Positions 6,722 to 13,783 of a DNA stretch of 18,750 nt are shown in pieces. The notes beneath the pieces were generated by a model. That model saw only the letters and a list, made by a program, of their open reading frames with translations, was not told where the DNA came from and did not search any database. The DNA comes from CAZCQG01 sp964500775. Its GTDB lineage: Bacteria > Campylobacterota > Campylobacteria > Campylobacterales > CAZCQG01. The stretch spans positions 1 through 18,750 of the forward strand of contig CAZCQG010000038.1 of the NCBI GenBank assembly GCA_964500775.1. The letters are read 5' to 3'. The translations under genes and the position numbers were made by a program. Each line of letters begins with the position of its first letter. The first letter of the stretch is position 1.

Positions 6722-9016
6722 TTAGTTGCAAATCATATCGTAAGGACAATATCTGCAGGTTGATTTTTTCTCACACCGCTCAAATGTAGCGTTGTTTTTT
6801 AGTCCGGCGATATGATGTTCTAAAACTTCTAGTTTGGATTCTAGCATGCTCTCTTGCAAGAGAGCACCGCTCCTAAGATCGTAATAATACGGAACTACGG
6901 ATTTGCTCCCGAGTAGCTCTTTTCCGGCAAGATAGTAGATTTCAAGTTGAAAATCGCTCGATTTATCAAAATTTTTCGCAGTATCGATTTTTAGAGTTTT
7001 TTTTGTTTTATAATCTATGAGTTCGTAGCTATCGCCGTTTATGTCGATTCTGTCTATCTTTCCTTTAAATCTGACACCCAAAATTTCTACCGTGAACTCT
7101 TTTTCCAAATACATAGGTCGGATGCCGCTAGAGATTCTTTGTGTTTCGGTCTCGAAAAACTGCTCTAGCGTGTCGCAGAATCCTATCCATTCGATTTTTT
7201 GGTGATTATTGCGTGTCTTTTTCAAGCCGAGATGATAAAAGAGTGCTTTGTATTCCTCTTTGTTTGTAGGGACGGCTTGTTTATATAGCTCTTCCAATAC
7301 CGTATGCGTTATATCGCCGATGTCCGATGTGCTCAAGAGATCGTCTTTTTGAGGCTCTTTGATTTTTGCGATGTATCGGAGATAAAATTTTCGCTTACAT
7401 TCAAGAAAACATTGCAACATAGTGAAAGAAAAAATCACATCTGAAAGATCGATATGCTCATTGATGGTCTCGTCCCATATTTTGAATACGGCTTCATTCT
7501 TGGGTATCACGATTTCTTCTATATCACACTCAAACTCTTCGATCACGCTAGAGCGCATACTCTCTTCGTTTTCCACAAAGCAGAATATTGTTTTTTTAGA
7601 GTTTTTTATGAGATGGTGGATGTAGTTTTTTTGGAGCGATTCTCTATCAAACGGCGTCGGAATCCCGCAGTGCTTTTTGATAGAAGAGTTGAGAAAAATA
7701 TCTTTTTGACTTGCTTTCGGGAAAGTCCCTTCGTTCATGCCTAGTACGATTACCGTATCATATTCCATCCCGCGACTTTCCAGCACCCCGCTACACGTGA
7801 TCCTCCCTCCGCCTATGTCGTCACTCCTGTATTCGCAGAGTTTGTCATAGAGGAGCTTGAGTAGTTCCCCGTTATTGATTTTTATAAAATGCTCCCGCGC
7901 ACTCTCTATAAAATAGAGTGTCTCGGCGAGGTATCCTTCGGTGTCTTGTGTGGAAAAATACGCATCTCTAAAAAAAGATAAAAACGACTCTATGTCGGCT
8001 TTTAACATCGCTTGGAATGCTTGGAGCGTATCGGATGTGAAAAAACTTTCGGCGCGATAGAGACTCTCTTTGGAGTTGGGATCTAGCTTGAGAAGTGCGT
8101 AGATACTTTTTGCCAAAACGCTCTCTTTATACCCCTCCCCCATCGAGAAGTTGAGATTCCTATTTGTATCAAATAGCTTTAGTATGTGCATATCGCTTTC
8201 ATCGCATAGAATCACCCCTATTTTTTCAGGAGTTATATCGCGCGCGATTTCATTTTGTAGCAAGGTAAAAAGGTAGCGGCATTGTGCGATTTTTGTGTCA
8301 AACATTAATGCTTGCGGCGGAATATTCGTATATTGCGCATCTTGCGACGACACATTTTGCGAGTTTATCTCTATAGCGTATTTTTTTCCCATGGTAAAAG
8401 GGGCAAATTGGGGCAAGAGAACGTCGTAATAGTTTTTATTGTACTTGGTGACTTCTACATAAAGGCATACTTTGCAAACGGAAGCAATATGCTCTAGAAT
8501 CTCAAGCTCAAATCGGGTCAAATAACCCTCGATCTCTACGTGTATCTCTTCAAATTGTTCGATAAAAATAGCGTTTAAAAGCCATTCATCGATTGTGCAG
8601 CTATCATAAAGATTTTTTTCTAAAAGTAGATTTTTGTATGCTTTGTAGCATTTTTCTAGTATTTCGGTGTGTTCATCGTATTCGGCGTAGACATCAAAAC
8701 TTTTAAGTGTTTCGATGGAAACCTTTGCTTGCGTCAGCTCATCAAAAAAACTAAATATAAAATCACTAAAAGATAAAAACGAGATAAAGTTCCCTTCAAA
8801 TCCTATGGGGGAGATGTCGATATGTGCAATAGCCTCACGGAGGTATATTTTTCTCGCCTTTCCTTCTATCTTTGCTTTATTCGGGACGACGACGACCCTT
8901 TTGAGAAAATCTCCGAATGTATAGCTTTTGTATAAGAAACCCTCTTTTATCTCTTTTTGAAAGCTTGTGAGTCTCTTTGAGGAGCTAAAAATATAAAGTT
9001 TTTTGTTTTTATCCAT
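6722..9016 (-). CDS. addB: AddB-type PD-(D/E)XK nuclease with iron-sulfur cluster motif
   Basis: This 764-residue protein resembles the nuclease subunit of the AddAB helicase-nuclease that processes double-strand breaks for RecA loading. The helicase-like half keeps the conserved block CSGVLESRGMEYDTVIVLG followed by MNEGTFP. The C-terminal nuclease has Asp655 in GKIDRID, Asp668 and Lys670 in LIDYKT, and Gln690/Tyr694 in FQLEIYY. Cys540 (ECKRKFYL), Cys754, Cys757 and Cys763 (CRYCPYDMIC) match the spacing of the AddB 4Fe-4S cluster cysteines. The N-terminus shows no canonical GxGKS/T P-loop (only SSSKRL near residue 10), so ATP binding here is doubtful. addA is not adjacent: the divergent neighbour is a tRNA gene. 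No strong ribosome-binding site precedes the ATG. This is the first gene of the unit with the Spx-like gene and thiE. Confidence 0.88.
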   Translation of the reverse strand: MDKNKKLYIFSSSKRLTSFQKEIKEGFLYKSYTFGDFLKRVVVVPNKAKIEGKARKIYLREAIAHIDISPIGFEGNFISFLSFSDFIFSFFDELTQAKVSIETLKSFDVYAEYDEHTEILEKCYKAYKNLLLEKNLYDSCTIDEWLLNAIFIEQFEEIHVEIEGYLTRFELEILEHIASVCKVCLYVEVTKYNKNYYDVLLPQFAPFTMGKKYAIEINSQNVSSQDAQYTNIPPQALMFDTKIAQCRYLFTLLQNEIARDITPEKIGVILCDESDMHILKLFDTNRNLNFSMGEGYKESVLAKSIYALLKLDPNSKESLYRAESFFTSDTLQAFQAMLKADIESFLSFFRDAYFSTQDTEGYLAETLYFIESAREHFIKINNGELLKLLYDKLCEYRSDDIGGGRITCSGVLESRGMEYDTVIVLGMNEGTFPKASQKDIFLNSSIKKHCGIPTPFDRESLQKNYIHHLIKNSKKTIFCFVENEESMRSSVIEEFECDIEEIVIPKNEAVFKIWDETINEHIDLSDVIFSFTMLQCFLECKRKFYLRYIAKIKEPQKDDLLSTSDIGDITHTVLEELYKQAVPTNKEEYKALFYHLGLKKTRNNHQKIEWIGFCDTLEQFFETETQRISSGIRPMYLEKEFTVEILGVRFKGKIDRIDINGDSYELIDYKTKKTLKIDTAKNFDKSSDFQLEIYYLAGKELLGSKSVVPYYYDLRSGALLQESMLESKLEVLEHHIAGLKNNATFERCEKKSTCRYCPYDMICN

Positions 9017-9058
9017 TGTTTCTTTGTTTTTTTAGAGTTTTATTAAGGAGTTCTATTC

Positions 9059-9064
9059 TATTAT
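9059..9064 (+). promoter_or_regulatory. Possible -10 box for tRNA-Leu
   Basis: TATTAT ends 16 nt before the tRNA 5' end, a suitable distance. No clear -35 box is visible, as is common in this phylum. Weakly supported. Confidence 0.3.
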
Positions 9065-9080
9065 TTCCGTCCTAAAACTT

Positions 9081-9167
9081 GCCCGGGTGGTGAAATTGGT
9101 AGACACGCCAGACTCAAAATCTGGTGGGGGCAACCTCGTGTCGGTTCGAGTCCGACCCCGGGCACCA
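9081..9167 (+). tRNA. tRNA-Leu(CAA)
   Basis: An 87-nt class II tRNA. The acceptor stem pairs GCCCGGG (9081-9087) with CCCGGGC (9157-9163), followed by discriminator A and an encoded CCA. The anticodon stem CCAGA/TCTGG encloses the loop CTCAAAA, so the anticodon is CAA (9115-9117), reading UUG. A long variable arm (GGGGGCAACCTC) and the T arm GTCGG-TTCGAGT-CCGAC are present. It is a single gene divergent from addB; no duplicated tRNA 3' end or integrase gene is visible to suggest an attachment site. Confidence 0.98.
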
Positions 9168-9231
9168 CTACATAAATTTTCTTCCAAATATTAGATTATG
9201 TTGTTTCCTCAAGAATGCGGAGATTTTAATG

Positions 9232-9265
9232 CAAGAAAGCCCGACGGTTTGAGATTCCGTCGAGC
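9232..9265 (-). terminator. Rho-independent terminator of the chemoreceptor gene
   Basis: On the minus strand GCTCGACGG (9265-9257) pairs with CCGTCGGGC (9247-9239) over 9 bp, with one G-U pair and a 9-nt loop, followed directly by TTTCTT. It starts 10 nt after the chemoreceptor stop. The rest of 9168-9274 holds nothing I can identify. Confidence 0.75.
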
Positions 9266-9274
9266 ATAGCCGCC

Positions 9275-10903
9275 TTAGACTTGAAAGTCGTCCATTTTTT
9301 CGGAGAGTTTCTCGGTTTTGCCGTTGAGGTACTCGATCGCTTTTGAAATCTCCTCGACGCTTTTTGAGTTGCTACTAGAAATAGTGGATATTTCCCCTAG
9401 TTTAGTAATGATTCCTTTCATTTGATGAGATACTTCGTCTGATTGTTTTGAAGAATCTCTAGCGACAAAAGAGACACCTTCTATCATCATAGCCGCCGAT
9501 GCTATCGATTCTTCTGCGATAGTCGAGTTTTCTAGCACATCTTTTATTTTTTTCGTATTGGCGATCATATTTTCGCTAAGATCGTTTATTGACTGCGTGA
9601 TGACGTTTATCGTAGAGTTGGTCTCGACAAGACTTTTTTGCGTCCTTTCGGCGAGTTTTCGTACTTCGTCGGCTACGACGGCAAAACCTCTACCGTGTTC
9701 ACCCGCGCGCGCCGCTTCTATGGCGGCATTGAGTGCGAGTAGGTTTGTTTGGTCGGCGATGTCGGATATTACACCTAAAATATTTTTGACTTGAGTCGCC
9801 TCATTTACGAGTTGAGAAAGCTTATCCGACAGCTCTATCTCATTTTCCGAGTTTGTCCTTACCGCCTGCGACATCTCTATCGTCACACATTTTGTCTCTT
9901 CGATTTTTTTGAGCACGTCCTCTATTTTTTCACTACTCGCTTTGAGTGTTCTTGCGCTACCGTCGGACATATCGATGACGGGGCGAGATTCTTCGAGGAT
10001 GGTGTGGATTGCGTTTGTCTCCTCCACCACTCTACTCCATATCTCTTTGGCGGTCGTAGAAAGCTCTTCTGCCGTAGAAGCATTTTCGTGAGTGAGATTC
10101 TTGGCAGTTGCGACGGTGGCATGGATCTTCCCTATAAACTTATCTATGATATTAGCGACTTGAGTGATCTCATCGTTTCCTTGAAGTGAGATTCTTTTTG
10201 TCAGGTCACCGTCCCCCGCTTCGAGATCGCTTACAGATTCTTTAATTTTGGTGAGTTTTGAAAGGATACTACCGGAGATGAGTACGATGGAGAGGAGCGA
10301 TATTAGCGTTCCTACTACAATGGAGGTCACTATGAGACCTTGTGTAGTCTCTAACATCTCGTGCGCCTCTTTTTCATCATCGGCAGCTTGTTTGTTCGCC
10401 ATCACGACAAGCGCGTCTATTGCCGTTCTGTGTTCACTATATTTGTCTCTCAGTTTTCCCACGGAAAGCTCTCTAGCTTTTTCAATCTCACCGTTTTTTA
10501 GTAAAGGAATATATTCATTATCCATTAGATTGAAAAACTCTTGTGCAGGCTTTCTTGTGAGTTCGAGTATATATTCTCGCATTTTTGGATGGTGCAGATT
10601 CTCCGTCCAGTATGTTTGTCTATCCGCATAGTCGCTTTTGAGCGTCTCAAATTTTTTGATAAGCGTTTCTAGCTCCTCGTTGCTTTGTGCTTCAAGCATC
10701 ATAAATGCCACCAATCTTGTTTCGATGATGTACTCAGGAGGAGGTAATATGTCTGCAATGAGGTCTTTGGAGAGTATAATGTCTGTATATTTTTCACCCG
10801 TAATTTTGGTTTTTTGCATACCTATAAACGATATAATCGAAATCGTAAGCAACAATATAATGGTCAACCCACCTAGCAACGCTAGTCTAACTTTTATACT
10901 CAT
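9275..10903 (-). CDS. Methyl-accepting chemotaxis protein
   Basis: This 542-residue transmembrane chemoreceptor feeds CheA/CheW. TM1 spans about residues 7-29. A periplasmic ligand-binding domain of about 160 residues follows; it is mostly helical, carries DILPPPEYIIE at 51-61, and is of four-helix-bundle type by size. TM2 spans about 189-211, followed by a HAMP domain containing DGDLTKRI. The cytoplasmic coiled-coil signalling domain carries the near-invariant hairpin tip: IADQTNLLALNAAIEAARAG, then EHGRGFAVVADEVRKLAERT. There is no C-terminal CheR/CheB-docking pentapeptide; the protein ends in DDFQV. The ATG has a strong AAAGGGG 4 nt upstream. It has its own terminator and is a single-gene unit. 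The ligand is unknown. Confidence 0.96.
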   Translation of the reverse strand: MSIKVRLALLGGLTIILLLTISIISFIGMQKTKITGEKYTDIILSKDLIADILPPPEYIIETRLVAFMMLEAQSNEELETLIKKFETLKSDYADRQTYWTENLHHPKMREYILELTRKPAQEFFNLMDNEYIPLLKNGEIEKARELSVGKLRDKYSEHRTAIDALVVMANKQAADDEKEAHEMLETTQGLIVTSIVVGTLISLLSIVLISGSILSKLTKIKESVSDLEAGDGDLTKRISLQGNDEITQVANIIDKFIGKIHATVATAKNLTHENASTAEELSTTAKEIWSRVVEETNAIHTILEESRPVIDMSDGSARTLKASSEKIEDVLKKIEETKCVTIEMSQAVRTNSENEIELSDKLSQLVNEATQVKNILGVISDIADQTNLLALNAAIEAARAGEHGRGFAVVADEVRKLAERTQKSLVETNSTINVITQSINDLSENMIANTKKIKDVLENSTIAEESIASAAMMIEGVSFVARDSSKQSDEVSHQMKGIITKLGEISTISSSNSKSVEEISKAIEYLNGKTEKLSEKMDDFQV

Positions 10904-11030
10904 ATCACCCCTTTGGTAAAATATTTAGTGTGATTGTAATCTTTTGGTAATTAATTTCTCACATTTTATTGTATATATTTTATACATATCGTAGTGATAA
11001 AAAATGATATGCGGTGTGAATATTATTTGT
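10904..11030. promoter_or_regulatory. AT-rich region upstream of the chemoreceptor
   Basis: This gap between the cytochrome gene and the chemoreceptor must hold the latter's promoter. It contains the inverted repeat TGTATA-N5-TATACA (10970-10986) within AT-rich DNA in which several -10-like hexamers (for example TATAAA on the minus strand) overlap. I see no sigma54 GG-N10-GC signature and cannot assign a transcription start. Confidence 0.3.
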
Positions 11031-11060
11031 CCCGCCCGAAAGGAGGTGATTCGGGCAGGG
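11031..11060 (-). terminator. 3' UTR hairpin of the cytochrome gene with anti-Shine-Dalgarno loop
   Basis: GCCCGAA (11034-11040) pairs perfectly with TTCGGGC (11050-11056). The stem extends by CCC/GGG with one bulged A at 11057, giving about 10 bp. The hairpin starts 15 nt after the cytochrome stop codon, so it probably ends or protects that transcript, although no clean U-tract follows. In the minus-strand RNA the 9-nt loop is UCACCUCCU, and with the flanking stem bases it reads AUCACCUCCUUUC. Confidence 0.55.
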
Positions 11061-11074
11061 TTAGGTAGGTATTT

Positions 11075-12070
11075 CTATTTTTGGGGAAGTATGATGATGC
11101 CGTTATACGGTCCGAATTTGTGTTGTTCTACGCTCTTGTCGTCCAAATACGGTCCCATATCGGTATCAGCTGCCTTGACTTTTACATCAGGGAAGTCTTT
11201 TTCTCTATTTGCCTTTTCAGGTCGCTTTTTATCGTAGTTGTTGATATATGCAGCGACGTTATAGGCTTCTTCATCGGTGAGTATTGGGTTTTCAAAAGTA
11301 GCTCCAAGCGGCATATTGTGCTTGATAAAATCGGCCGCTTTTATGAGTCGATACATCCCTGCACCCGTATTGTAGGTATCTTTGCCCCATAGAGGCGGAT
11401 AGGTGTAACCGTTGGCTTTCCCTTCGTTTTTGAGTCCTTCTCCATTTTCACCGTGGCAGAGCGCACATTGTTGTTTGTATACGACCTCTCCTTTTTTCGG
11501 ATCCGCGGTTTGATTCATCACGACTTTCCTATCTATCTTCGCTAGACCGGAACCCTCCACCTTTGCGCCAATGGGGATTCCTTGCGATAGCCAATACATA
11601 TAGGCTACCATCGCTTTCATCTCTTTGCCACTTTCAGGCAGCGGTTTTCCGTTCATACTTCTTTGCATACAGCCGTTGATTCTAGCTTCTATCGTGCTTA
11701 TCCCGTCTTCTCTCGGTCTGTATTGCGGGAAGTTTGGAAATACGCCGTAATACGGGGCGGAGTATGCTTTCGTGCCGGCATCTAGGTGACACGCTTGACA
11801 GGAGAGGTTATTCCCTGCAAAACGCATTGATTTATCGGCAACCTCCGGTCCTATGTATTTAGCGGTGTGGACGATCAACTCTTTTCCGTATTTGACCAAA
11901 TCACCGAATTGATTGTTCGGAATCTTGTTTTCATCAGGAGCACTCCATTTCACGTTCATTTTCTCAAAACCTTTGTCGGAACGCTTGGCTATTTCGCCTA
12001 CATCCATCGCAAGTAATGAAGTCGCAACTACGGTGCTTAGAGTAAACATAAGCGCCATTTTCTTTTTCAT
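11075..12070 (-). CDS. tsdA: TsdA-type dihaem cytochrome (thiosulfate dehydrogenase/tetrathionate reductase)
   Basis: This is a 331-residue periplasmic c-type cytochrome with a signal peptide (MKKKMALMF..., cleavage near residue 21). Two haem sites are visible: CQACH (91-95) in NLSCQACHLDAGT, and CALCH (202-206). The N-terminal domain has the TsdA signature YRPREDGISTIEARINGCMQ, in which Cys134 sits where TsdA uses the rare Cys axial haem ligand. The second domain has FIKHNMPLG, with Met253 as probable second-haem ligand preceded by Asn252, resembling Campylobacter jejuni TsdA. TsdA interconverts two thiosulfates and tetrathionate; the preferred direction here is unknown. The ATG has GGAGAG about 8 nt upstream. 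The gene is monocistronic and divergent from the signalling operon at 12186. The assignment rests on recalled family motifs, not on a search. Confidence 0.85.
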   Translation of the reverse strand: MKKKMALMFTLSTVVATSLLAMDVGEIAKRSDKGFEKMNVKWSAPDENKIPNNQFGDLVKYGKELIVHTAKYIGPEVADKSMRFAGNNLSCQACHLDAGTKAYSAPYYGVFPNFPQYRPREDGISTIEARINGCMQRSMNGKPLPESGKEMKAMVAYMYWLSQGIPIGAKVEGSGLAKIDRKVVMNQTADPKKGEVVYKQQCALCHGENGEGLKNEGKANGYTYPPLWGKDTYNTGAGMYRLIKAADFIKHNMPLGATFENPILTDEEAYNVAAYINNYDKKRPEKANREKDFPDVKVKAADTDMGPYLDDKSVEQHKFGPYNGIIILPQK

Positions 12071-12098
12071 CTTCTCTCCTTTTTTATTAGGTGAGAAA

Positions 12099-12104
12099 AT
12101 TCTA
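12099..12104 (-). promoter_or_regulatory. Predicted -10 box of tsdA
   Basis: TAGAAT on the minus strand would place the transcription start near 12092, about 20 nt before the tsdA ATG. Instead of a properly spaced -35 box, the tandem repeats at 12115-12134 occupy that region, which fits an activator-dependent promoter. Confidence 0.4.
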
Positions 12105-12114
12105 TTTTTTCACT

Positions 12115-12134
12115 GTCAATTATCCGTCAATTAT
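12115..12134. promoter_or_regulatory. Tandem direct-repeat operator between tsdA and the signalling operon
   Basis: GTCAATTAT occurs twice, at 12115-12123 and 12126-12134, perfectly repeated with an 11-bp period. This is the usual layout for a dimer of an OmpR/PhoB-type response regulator, and one is encoded two genes away. The repeats cover the expected -35 position of both divergent promoters. The repeat is seen directly; the binding protein is inferred. Confidence 0.6.
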
Positions 12135-12152
12135 TTTATTGCATCTTTAAGA

Positions 12153-12158
12153 TATAAT
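12153..12158 (+). promoter_or_regulatory. Predicted -10 box of the three-gene signalling operon
   Basis: A perfect TATAAT, 18 bp after the second GTCAATTAT repeat, predicts a start near 12165 and a leader of about 20 nt before the GTG at 12186. No consensus -35 is present at the right spacing; the repeat takes its place. Confidence 0.55.
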
Positions 12159-12185
12159 TTAGTTTTTGAATACACGGGAGTAAGG

Positions 12186-13124
12186 GTGAAGTCGTTGCGT
12201 ATATACGCCTATATAGGTGCAGTTTTGTTGTTTTTGATCATCACGATTCTCTATTTTGCATACAGAATCAACGATGCGATGTATTACGAAGATGCACAAA
12301 ATAGCATTGATGAAGCGATGCAGACGACACAAGAGCTTATTTCCCATCAAAAAGATTTGGCGCTCACCATCTCTACCCTGCTTGCGCAAAAAGAACAAAT
12401 ACTCTCTGCATATACCCAAAATGATAGAAAAAAACTTTTCGATGTAGCGCTTGAAGAGATAAAACATCTTAAAAACACCGTAGGTATCGAATCTTTGGAT
12501 ATACAATTTCATACAAAAAATCTTGATTCTTTTGTGCGTAGTTGGGATTTTGCATCACAAGAACAAAACCTCTCCTCGTTTCGTAAAGGACTGAATATCG
12601 TAAAGAAAACGGGGAAAAGCATCGTCTCTATCGAACTCGGAAAGCGTCTAAACATAAAAGCGATCTCGCCCATCAAAATAAAAAACGTCTATGTCGGTTC
12701 CGTCGAGGTGATAATGGGATTTGACGATATTGAGCAGAAACTCCGAAAAAAAGGGATAAATTTTATCGTACTAATGAAAGAAGAGTACTTGCAAATCGCC
12801 GCTTGGATGCGAGAGAGACCGCATATCGGAGGTTATGTACTTGCATCAAAAGAGTGTATGGAAGGGTGTGATTCTATATTAGATTCGCTCATCAAGCAAG
12901 GCGGCGATACACAAGGATTTGCCGCATATGAAAACTATTTTTTCGGTTTCGCCCCTATATATGATCTCGACTATAAAGAGTTAGGGTTGATAGCTATTTG
13001 GTTTGAAAAAAATATGTTAAAAGATTCGCTCCTGCTAAGAAAACGGGGAGATGAATATCGTCTTGAAAAAAACGACGCATATTTATTTGAAGGCAAAAAA
13101 AACAATGGGATAGAGATACGATGA
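12186..13124 (+). CDS. Membrane-anchored periplasmic dCache-like sensor protein without output domain
   Basis: This 312-residue protein has one N-terminal transmembrane helix (about 6-27) followed by a long helix (30-95) and a mixed alpha/beta periplasmic region (about 100-278), with no second transmembrane helix and no kinase, HAMP or methyl-accepting domain. The stretch FVRSW (116-120), NLSSFRKGL and AISPI matches the double-Cache type sensory domain (dCache_3-like) and aligns by eye with the first sensory domain of the large kinase at 15906. Its only cysteines are Cys224 and Cys228 (KECMEGCDS) in the periplasmic part. The GTG start has GGGAG 5 nt upstream; the frame is open further upstream, but that part lies antisense to tsdA. 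Its stop overlaps the regulator start (ATGA). It probably supplies the signal to the adjacent kinase. Confidence 0.82.
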   Translation: MKSLRIYAYIGAVLLFLIITILYFAYRINDAMYYEDAQNSIDEAMQTTQELISHQKDLALTISTLLAQKEQILSAYTQNDRKKLFDVALEEIKHLKNTVGIESLDIQFHTKNLDSFVRSWDFASQEQNLSSFRKGLNIVKKTGKSIVSIELGKRLNIKAISPIKIKNVYVGSVEVIMGFDDIEQKLRKKGINFIVLMKEEYLQIAAWMRERPHIGGYVLASKECMEGCDSILDSLIKQGGDTQGFAAYENYFFGFAPIYDLDYKELGLIAIWFEKNMLKDSLLLRKRGDEYRLEKNDAYLFEGKKNNGIEIR

Positions 13125-13783
13125 GAATTTTGCTTTTGGAAGATGACTTTTCTTACAAAGAATCGATAAAGGAGACGCTCGAAGAGGAGGGGTATGAGGT
13201 GGATGATTTCGATGACGGAGAAGCGGCGCTCGATGCTGCTTTTTCAAAGACATATCACCTATTTTTGCTCGATGTACGTGTCCCTAAGATTGACGGCTAT
13301 GAGATATTAAAGCATATCAAAGAGCACAATCTCGATGCTCCGGTAATTTTTATCACCTCACTAACGGACATTAACAATCTCTCGCTCGGGTATGAGCTTG
13401 GTTGTAATGACTATATCAGAAAACCTTTTTCTCTCAAAGAACTAAAATACAGGGTAAAAGCGGCGATAAACACCTATCATCTTAGGGAGAGCATTCACTC
13501 CATCGAGCTTGGATTTAACTTCTCTTACGATCCGAACACGAGAAAACTCTTCAAAAACGGTGCCGTGATTCCCTTGAGCGAGAAGGAGAGCGCGCTTCTA
13601 TTTTGTCTCATCAAAAACGACAACGCCTATGTAAACGTAGAGCAGCTCAGAGAATACGTGTGGGAGGGAAAATACGTGGGATGGGGTGATATACGGATGG
13701 CGGTAAAAAAGCTCCGAGATAAGACCGATAAGAATCTCATCATCAATCAAAAAGGGATAGGATACAAGATTGTTAAGAAGTAG
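13121..13783 (+). CDS. OmpR-family response regulator
   Basis: This 220-residue cytoplasmic transcription regulator has an N-terminal receiver domain with the acidic pair Asp8/Asp9, phospho-acceptor Asp51 (FLLDVRVPKIDG), Thr79/Ser80 and Lys101 (RKPFSLKEL). A C-terminal winged-helix DNA-binding domain follows (about 125-220), ending in the typical NQKGIGYKIV wing. The start overlaps the sensor stop by 4 nt, and its 3' end overlaps the kinase by 14 nt, so the three proteins are translated as a coupled set. The likely DNA target is the GTCAATTAT tandem repeat upstream of the operon and of tsdA. Confidence 0.95.
   Translation: MRILLLEDDFSYKESIKETLEEEGYEVDDFDDGEAALDAAFSKTYHLFLLDVRVPKIDGYEILKHIKEHNLDAPVIFITSLTDINNLSLGYELGCNDYIRKPFSLKELKYRVKAAINTYHLRESIHSIELGFNFSYDPNTRKLFKNGAVIPLSEKESALLFCLIKNDNAYVNVEQLREYVWEGKYVGWGDIRMAVKKLRDKTDKNLIINQKGIGYKIVKK

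Noticed and set aside
9081..9274. tRNA-Leu as an integration site of a mobile element
   Set aside because: There is no duplicated tRNA 3' end, integrase or foreign-looking gene next to it.
10970..10986. Inverted repeat TGTATA-N5-TATACA upstream of the chemoreceptor
   Set aside because: It is too short and AT-rich to call an operator with any confidence; noted only within the promoter region.
11041..11050. Plus-strand AGGAGGTGAT looks like a perfect ribosome-binding site
   Set aside because: No start codon follows at a suitable distance, the nearby plus-strand frames are antisense to the cytochrome gene, and the sequence is the loop of a hairpin.
11913..12185. Upstream extension of the sensor reading frame by 91 codons
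   Set aside because: It runs antisense through the start of tsdA and the promoter region; the GTG at 12186 has a good ribosome-binding site and gives a normal N-terminal transmembrane helix.
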